DNA of 64,000 nucleotides from Bacteroidia bacterium (GTDB taxonomy: Bacteria; Bacteroidota; Bacteroidia; B-17B0; Aurantibacillaceae), in the NCBI GenBank assembly GCA_018000995.1, contig JAGNIU010000010.1, positions 1-64,000 of the forward strand, given 5' to 3'. The position numbers and the translations under genes were made by a program. This document shows positions 59,340-64,000 of the stretch, one piece after another (position 1 is the stretch's first letter; the number at the start of each line of letters is the position of its first letter). The notes under the pieces are model-generated. The model was not told where the DNA came from. It saw only the letters and a list, made by a program, of their open reading frames with translations, and made no database searches.

Positions 59340-61217
59340 ATGAAAAGATTACTCACCAATACAGTTTTAATTTGCGTTTTTAGCTTTAATGCTTTAGCTC
59401 AAAACTTTGAAAAACCAAAAATTGATGATTCAAATAAACTTGGCTCTGCAACTAAATCTCAAGAGTTCACTTTACAGTGTGCGGGAGAGATTAATACAAT
59501 AAGCGCTGACTTAAAATGGCTCCCAACGTTAACGAATAAATGTGTTGGACGAAATCATAGCATTCCTGATCAAGAGGCAATTGAAAAAATGATTAATGAG
59601 AAAACCTTATTGAAACAAAATCAAAGTGCTAATAAGGCTATGAATTCCGAAAACGCCATCACAAGTGTTACTCCTGTTATTGGAACAAATTTTTTAGGTA
59701 ACGTTAATAATGGTATGTCACCAATGGACAATTCAATTGCTATTTCTGATGGAGGTTGGATTGTTAGTGTTGCGAATACAACTATCGAATATGATGATAT
59801 TACTGGTGCAAACACATATTACAATACCATTCCTGCTTTTTATAACGACAACACTATAACAAACACATGCGACCCTGTAGTTCATTATGATTCCGGTGCC
59901 GATCGTTTTATTTTCTTTGCTCAGGAATGTGCCGGAAGTTCTTCAAACTCATATTTATTAATCTGTTTTTCAAAAACAAATAATCCAAATGACGGTTGGT
60001 GGAAATACAAATTAACCGGAAACCCACTAAACAATAACAAGTGGTTCGACTATCCAAAAATTGCAGTTTCTAATAACGAGTTATATATCACGGGCAACCT
60101 TTTTTCAAACAACCCGGGAGGAACGTTTGATCAAGCAATACTTTATCAAATTGAAAAAACAAATGGTTATTTAGGAGGTTCTATCAACTGGCAATATTGG
60201 TCGGCCATTGCTGGTTCTCCATTTACCTTACTTCCGGTTTCCAATGGACAATCCGGAAATTATGGTCCGGGCTGTTATATAGTTGCAACCAGTTCAGGTG
60301 GAGCTTCTGCTATTAAATTTTATGATTTAACCAATGATATGTCGGCATCAAATGAGCAGTTAAACTATTATTCTGTTCCAACAACGGCATATGCTCCTGC
60401 GGGCGACGCTCAACAATTAGGCACTTCTTGCTTATTAGATAATGGCGATTGCCGAACATTAAGTGGTTTTTATTTAAATGGTACCGTTCATTTTGTTTTT
60501 CATTCAGACGTTGGTAGTGGTTGGAACGGAATTAATTATAACAGATTAAATGTAAGCTCAAAAACAAATCAATCGTCCACCTTTGGCTCAGCGGGTAATT
60601 CAGATTATTCATATCCTTCAGTAGTTTCTTATGCCACATTACCTACTGACGCCTCAGTAATGATTGGATTTGGCAGAAGCAGCGCCAATATGTACCCTGA
60701 AGTACGGGCGGTGAATTGCGACAACGGAATGAATTGGTCAAGTTCTTCTTTAGTAAAATCAAGCAGCAATTATGTGAGTTATACATCAACAACAAAAGAA
60801 AGATGGGGTGATTATACGGGAACTGCACGTAAACACAATTCAACAAACCCATCCATTTGGTTAAATGGCATGTATGCAACATCGTCTAATCTTTGGAATA
60901 CTTGGATAGCAGAAATTCACGACAATCAAGTAGGTATAAAAGAAAATATTAAGAAAGATAACGCAGTAAAAGTTTATCCTAATCCTGTTGTAGAAACTTT
61001 TTCAGTAGAATTTGTTTTAGAAAAGTCCAGCAATTTAATTATTGAAGTAGTTGATGCTAATGGAAAGACGGTAAAACAACTCTTCAATGGTAAAGGTGTT
61101 CAAGGCGTAAACAATTTTTCATTTAATAAAGCTAACCTTTCTTCAGGGACTTATTTTTTAGTAATCACAAACAGTTCAACAATTATAAAAAATGAAAAAA
61201 TTATTATTACTAACTAA
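59340..61217 (+). CDS. Large secreted protein of unknown function with T9SS sorting domain
   Basis: The 625-residue product has a signal peptide (MKRLLTNTVLICVFSFNA then LAQ). The main body (about 120-520) is rich in Gly, Asn, Ser and Trp. It includes 'MSPMDNSIAISDGGWIVSVANTTIEYDD' and 'RFIFFAQECAGSSSNSYLLICFSKTNNP', a layout like a beta-propeller, though no family can be named. The C-terminal 80 residues ('VYPNPVVETFSVEFVL' to 'KIIITN') are a T9SS type A sorting domain. The start of the next gene lies within its last codons. Confidence 0.8.
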   Translation: MKRLLTNTVLICVFSFNALAQNFEKPKIDDSNKLGSATKSQEFTLQCAGEINTISADLKWLPTLTNKCVGRNHSIPDQEAIEKMINEKTLLKQNQSANKAMNSENAITSVTPVIGTNFLGNVNNGMSPMDNSIAISDGGWIVSVANTTIEYDDITGANTYYNTIPAFYNDNTITNTCDPVVHYDSGADRFIFFAQECAGSSSNSYLLICFSKTNNPNDGWWKYKLTGNPLNNNKWFDYPKIAVSNNELYITGNLFSNNPGGTFDQAILYQIEKTNGYLGGSINWQYWSAIAGSPFTLLPVSNGQSGNYGPGCYIVATSSGGASAIKFYDLTNDMSASNEQLNYYSVPTTAYAPAGDAQQLGTSCLLDNGDCRTLSGFYLNGTVHFVFHSDVGSGWNGINYNRLNVSSKTNQSSTFGSAGNSDYSYPSVVSYATLPTDASVMIGFGRSSANMYPEVRAVNCDNGMNWSSSSLVKSSSNYVSYTSTTKERWGDYTGTARKHNSTNPSIWLNGMYATSSNLWNTWIAEIHDNQVGIKENIKKDNAVKVYPNPVVETFSVEFVLEKSSNLIIEVVDANGKTVKQLFNGKGVQGVNNFSFNKANLSSGTYFLVITNSSTIIKNEKIIITN

Positions 61218-61494
61218 ATTGTTTGTTGTTTGTGCTGTTGTTGTTTCATGTCAATCAAGAAAAAACACTTCTACAACCACTGAAACAAAAACAAGTGTTA
61301 CAACAAATACGGATGCTGTAAATTCTAACTCACAAACATCAAACTCTTCCGGTTCAACGGGTACAGGTAGTGGAATAAAAAAAGACACAACTAGTCTCCC
61401 AACAAAAACTACAGCTATAAATCATTCTGCTCCAAATCAAGCACAAATTGATTCTTTGAAAAAAGCAAAGACTGAAAGCAAAAAGAAAAATTAG
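61192..61494 (+). CDS. Small lipoprotein, overlapping the upstream T9SS cargo gene by 26 bp
   Basis: The 100-residue product has a type II signal with lipobox VVVSC (cysteine about 20). The rest is a Ser/Thr/Asn-rich, low-complexity tail ('NTSTTTETKTSVTTNTDAVN', 'SLKKAKTESKKKN'). The signal requires the ATG at 61192, which is inside the preceding gene in another frame, so the two are likely coupled in translation. The mature part looks disordered and may act as a tether. Confidence 0.7.
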   Translation: MKKLLLLTKLFVVCAVVVSCQSRKNTSTTTETKTSVTTNTDAVNSNSQTSNSSGSTGTGSGIKKDTTSLPTKTTAINHSAPNQAQIDSLKKAKTESKKKN

Positions 61495-61517
61495 TATTCG
61501 CCTGTACAATTCAGAAC

Positions 61518-62000
61518 TTATTTTGTGTCTTCCTTATTAATTGCAGGGCGGTATTTTAATTGCATGCCATGTAAAAAATTGCGTAGAAACTGATCATGAC
61601 AGATACGATATTGTTTTTGGTCAGGTTTGCGGAAGAAGGCGCTTAATTCATGAGGACTCATAGGCAAGCCGACCGACTTCATAATTTCCATAATATCTGT
61701 GTCTTTTAAATCCAGTGCTATTTTTAATTTTCTGAAAATAATATTGTTGTTAAGCGTTGTTTCGGGCACAGGCTGCTCGCCTTCTTTTTTACCGCGCTTT
61801 TCATTAATAAAACCATTTAAAAAATAAGCCAGTTCATTATCGTTCAGTTCAACTAAATCCGGGTCACCATCTTTTTGCAACCAAGCTATGATTTGCGAAG
61901 GCTTGGCCTCATAACCGGCTGAGGCAAATACCTCCAGCATTTTACGGTTATTGAAATCGAAGGTGTATCGGATACGTCGCAGTATATCGTTGTTAGTCAT
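61518..62000 (-). CDS. DUF1456 family protein
   Basis: The 160-residue product matches the DUF1456 (YehS-like) family. Two similar helical units are visible: 'NNDILRRIRYTFDFNNRKMLEVFASAGYEAKPSQIIAWLQKDGDPD' and 'NNIIFRKLKIALDLKDTDIMEIMKSVGLPMSPHELSAFFRKPDQKQY'. The family is cytoplasmic, widespread and functionally undefined. It is transcribed against the neighbouring genes. Confidence 0.9.
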   Translation of the reverse strand: MTNNDILRRIRYTFDFNNRKMLEVFASAGYEAKPSQIIAWLQKDGDPDLVELNDNELAYFLNGFINEKRGKKEGEQPVPETTLNNNIIFRKLKIALDLKDTDIMEIMKSVGLPMSPHELSAFFRKPDQKQYRICHDQFLRNFLHGMQLKYRPAINKEDTK

Positions 62001-62080
62001 AATTGTTCTTCAGAAAGAAAATAAAAGTAACCATTTTATCATCAGTACTCAAACAAAGTTTCAGGGGATTTTAAAATCCG

Positions 62081-62101
62081 TGATTTATTTACTAAATTTA
62101 T
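62081..62101 (+). repeat. 21-bp direct repeat, copy 1
   Basis: TGATTTATTTACTAAATTTA(T) occurs here and again at 62599-62619. Each copy lies upstream of an unknown gene (51 and 77 nt before the starts at 62152 and 62696), suggesting a shared upstream element. Confidence 0.5.
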
Positions 62102-62151
62102 GATTAAGCACAGATTACTATAATTGCATATCTTTACATTTAAATAACACA

Positions 62152-62523
62152 ATGAGTAAAACACTTGATTTTTATATTAACGAGGGAAAATTTATTTCTA
62201 TCGGCGCGCAAGCCTCTTTTCAATTACAACAGTCATCAAGCGCTGCCTTTCAAGAGTATTTAAATAATATGATTGAGAGAATTAATAGTCAACCAAATTA
62301 TCACAAACTAAATTTTCAGGACATTTGTAAATTAACTTCACAATTGACCCATAAAAATGTAATTCAAGATGGTAATGCATGGAACGATTTCAATTCAGTT
62401 GGATGGCATATGATTATTCTTTGTTTTGTATATAAAAAAAGCCTACCTGCACTAACCGAATTTTCAATTGACGACATATTCATACAATCTTGGAAAGAAT
62501 ATTTCACGGCATATAGTAATTAG
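62152..62523 (+). CDS. Small unknown protein
   Basis: The 123-residue product has no signal peptide or recognised motif. It looks helical, with 'SSSAAFQEYLNNMIERINSQPNYHKLNFQDICKLTSQLTHKNVIQDG' and a Trp-rich C-terminus. It sits between a DUF1456 gene and another unknown gene. A repeat found upstream (62081-62101) recurs before the next gene. No function can be assigned. Confidence 0.55.
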   Translation: MSKTLDFYINEGKFISIGAQASFQLQQSSSAAFQEYLNNMIERINSQPNYHKLNFQDICKLTSQLTHKNVIQDGNAWNDFNSVGWHMIILCFVYKKSLPALTEFSIDDIFIQSWKEYFTAYSN

Positions 62524-62598
62524 ATTTTAAACCAACCTATAACACTGGGCTTGCGTCGGTGGACTGAATTTTCATGCGTTGCCTTCCATTTTAAGTTA

Positions 62599-62619
62599 TG
62601 ATTTATTTACTAAATTTAT
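62599..62619 (+). repeat. 21-bp direct repeat, copy 2
   Basis: Identical in sequence to 62081-62101. The region between the copies (518 bp apart) contains the 123-codon gene, so this may be a relic of local duplication of the upstream region. Confidence 0.5.
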
Positions 62620-62695
62620 AGCTATTTAAATTATAATCCGTTAAAACGGGATTTCATGAAAGCGTAAACATTTTTATCTATTTATTCATTGCAAA

Positions 62696-63487
62696 ATGGG
62701 AATTTTAATAAAATCTATACACATTACAGAATTTAGTGAGAGGACTTGGGGCAGAGTTTATTTACAATATGATTTAAATAGCGAACCGTGTTTCATATTT
62801 AAAAATTGGCTAAAATTTGATGAGAAGACATATAAGGGAGTTGGTGATTTAAACGAAATAGAAAGCTACAATTGGTTTCCGGAAAACAAACGTCATGTTT
62901 TTTCGGATTATACCCAAGTTCTAAATGGCAAGGCAGATCATTTAACTTTAACAACTCCTGAGTTTAAAGAGAAATACGGCACCCCATCAAAAATTCTTAA
63001 AAAACTATTAATTGAATTAGCTGCTAACGTTGGTGAACCAATAGAAAATAGAAAAGGCTGGTTTGCCCGTTATCAAAAGCCAGAAATTATACTTAGTCCA
63101 ATTGTTTTAAGTAAAGATTTGAAGGTTACTCTCCCGCTATATAATGAAATTGAATTAAAATTCAAGCCTAATCTTAAACTTCTTTACATTCTATTTCTAC
63201 GTCACCCGGAAGGCCTTCTTTTAAAAGAGATATATAAATATAAAGAAGAATTAACCTCGATTTATAGCAAAATCAGTAAAAGTCCTAAAGAAGCATCCGT
63301 GAACAAAGTGATAAATTCACTAATTGATTTACGGGGAAACACTATAAACGAAACGATTTCAAAGATTAAAAAAATTCTTATTGATGAATTAGGCGAAACT
63401 ATTTCCGAATCTTATCAAATACAAGGAGTTTCAGGTGAACCCTACAAGCTGGGAATAGATTATGACTTAATAACAATTGAACTCTAG
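62696..63487 (+). CDS. Unknown cytoplasmic protein with a possible winged-helix C-terminal domain
   Basis: The 263-residue product has no signal peptide. The N-terminal 120 residues are unrecognised ('YLQYDLNSEPCFIFKNWLKFD'). The region at about 155-260 ('LKLLYILFLRHPEGLLLKEIYKYKEELTSIYSKISK', 'GNTINETISKIKKILIDELGE', 'YQIQGVSGEPYKLGI') resembles the layout of response-regulator-type winged-helix domains, where a helix is followed by 'hxxxIxkIrxxL...Y.I.G...Y.l'. This is inference from pattern. A hairpin follows its stop. Confidence 0.6.
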   Translation: MGILIKSIHITEFSERTWGRVYLQYDLNSEPCFIFKNWLKFDEKTYKGVGDLNEIESYNWFPENKRHVFSDYTQVLNGKADHLTLTTPEFKEKYGTPSKILKKLLIELAANVGEPIENRKGWFARYQKPEIILSPIVLSKDLKVTLPLYNEIELKFKPNLKLLYILFLRHPEGLLLKEIYKYKEELTSIYSKISKSPKEASVNKVINSLIDLRGNTINETISKIKKILIDELGETISESYQIQGVSGEPYKLGIDYDLITIEL

Positions 63488-63490
63488 AAA

Positions 63491-63508
63491 AACGGCAACC
63501 TTGCCGTT
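63491..63508 (+). terminator. Hairpin after the gene at 62696
   Basis: The perfect inverted repeat AACGGCAA / TTGCCGTT (63491-63498 / 63501-63508) begins 3 nt past the stop codon. The T run is weak. Confidence 0.55.
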
Positions 63509-63566
63509 ATGTTACTTTCCATAACGTTTCTTATTATATTAAGTATAACTAAAGAAACAAAAGATT

Positions 63567-63869
63567 ATGGAAAATATTAGATTCTTTACCGCAAAGTACA
63601 TGTTTCACGAAAATGGAAAAGAAACATGGCCAAAAATTTATGTTCTCACTCCTGATGGAGATTTATATTCTGAATATTTTTACTATCGAAATACTGCAAA
63701 AGATCTTCAAAAGGTAAATTTCAAAGAATTCAAAGCTTATAATTATTCTTATAGCACTTATCAACCTTTAGAGGAAGTCGATTTTAAAACGGCAATTACT
63801 ACACATTTAATTGGTCAAAGAAATTGGGTTCGTGATTACCTAAAAAGAAAAGGTTTTGAAAACTTATAG
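63567..63869 (+). CDS. Small unknown protein
   Basis: The 100-residue product is rich in aromatic residues ('FFTAKYMFHENGKETWPKIYVLTPDGDLYSEYFYYRN') and has no signal peptide. No family is recognised. It lies after a hairpin and before another gene with a signal peptide. Function cannot be assigned. Confidence 0.55.
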   Translation: MENIRFFTAKYMFHENGKETWPKIYVLTPDGDLYSEYFYYRNTAKDLQKVNFKEFKAYNYSYSTYQPLEEVDFKTAITTHLIGQRNWVRDYLKRKGFENL

Positions 63870-63918
63870 ATAAAATAGATTTTTCATTCATTAAAAAATT
63901 AACCCTAAAATTATTCTT

Positions 63919-64000
63919 ATGAAAACGACTACAATCATAGTAGCAATTTTGTTTAGCACAGCCTTAAAAAGTCAAATCATTTTTAATGGAAAAATTGAAC
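63919..64000 (+). CDS. Start of an exported protein (3' truncated by window edge)
   Basis: The first 27 codons read a signal peptide ('MKTTTIIVAILFSTALKSQ') followed by 'IIFNGKIE'. The rest lies outside the window, so only export can be predicted. Confidence 0.55.
   Translation, partial: MKTTTIIVAILFSTALKSQIIFNGKIE

Overview
The window is about 64 kb of low-GC DNA from a member of the Bacteroidota. Secreted proteins end in type IX secretion (T9SS type A) sorting domains. Promoter-like TAnnTTTG (-7) motifs recur, ribosome binding sites are mostly absent, and typical families occur (DUF4476, DUF1566 lipoproteins, TamB, ATP-dependent PEP carboxykinase, ECF sigma factor). No rRNA, tRNA, CRISPR array, transposase or phage gene was seen. 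I cannot place the organism below phylum or class level.

Layout. 1-4.0 kb: T9SS cargo proteins with beta-propeller repeats. 4.0-17.3 kb: housekeeping genes (cupin, cysteine desulfurase, phosphohexomutase, TPR protein, ComA-like phosphosulfolactate synthase, rhodanese, DedA, saccharopine dehydrogenase-like, pckA). 17.4-31.9 kb: an envelope-directed accessory locus. 32-36 kb: aldo/keto reductase, CoA-transferase, GNAT, ECF sigma. 36-42 kb: uvrA and three methyltransferase/glycosyltransferase genes. 42-47.5 kb: a leftward run of aroC, a spermidine-synthase-like membrane protein, gpmA, a HAD protein, map and an EEP-family protein. 47.7-57 kb: hutI, a porin-like protein, tamB, tsaD, lpdA. 57-64 kb: a TPR/SpoIIE phosphatase, a T9SS cargo, a small lipoprotein, DUF1456 and small unknown genes.

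The most interesting part is 17.4-31.9 kb. An alpha/beta hydrolase gene lies 2 nt before a PAS-LuxR regulator gene, an arrangement reminiscent of RsbQ/RsbP, and a 24-bp perfect palindrome overlaps the regulator's stop codon. Next come an LPP20 lipoprotein, an exported WD40-like/caspase-fold protein, a second LPP20 protein, a CsgG/TPR protein, two tandem units of (DUF1566 lipoprotein + outer-membrane barrel), a lipoprotein and a third LPP20-type protein. All have export signals. Several carry UVR-like helical-hairpin repeats, as does the secreted protein encoded divergently at 17.4 kb. I propose a cell-envelope system that I cannot match to a named one.

The intergenic regions hold three or four families of palindromic repeats. 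One (core CTGAGCTTGtCGAAG) forms REP-like doublets, and one copy lies in frame inside tsaD, adding a short peptide to a universal enzyme. Several genes (cupin, 4680, uvrA, aroC) have the -7 motif within 4-6 nt of the start codon, suggesting leaderless transcripts.
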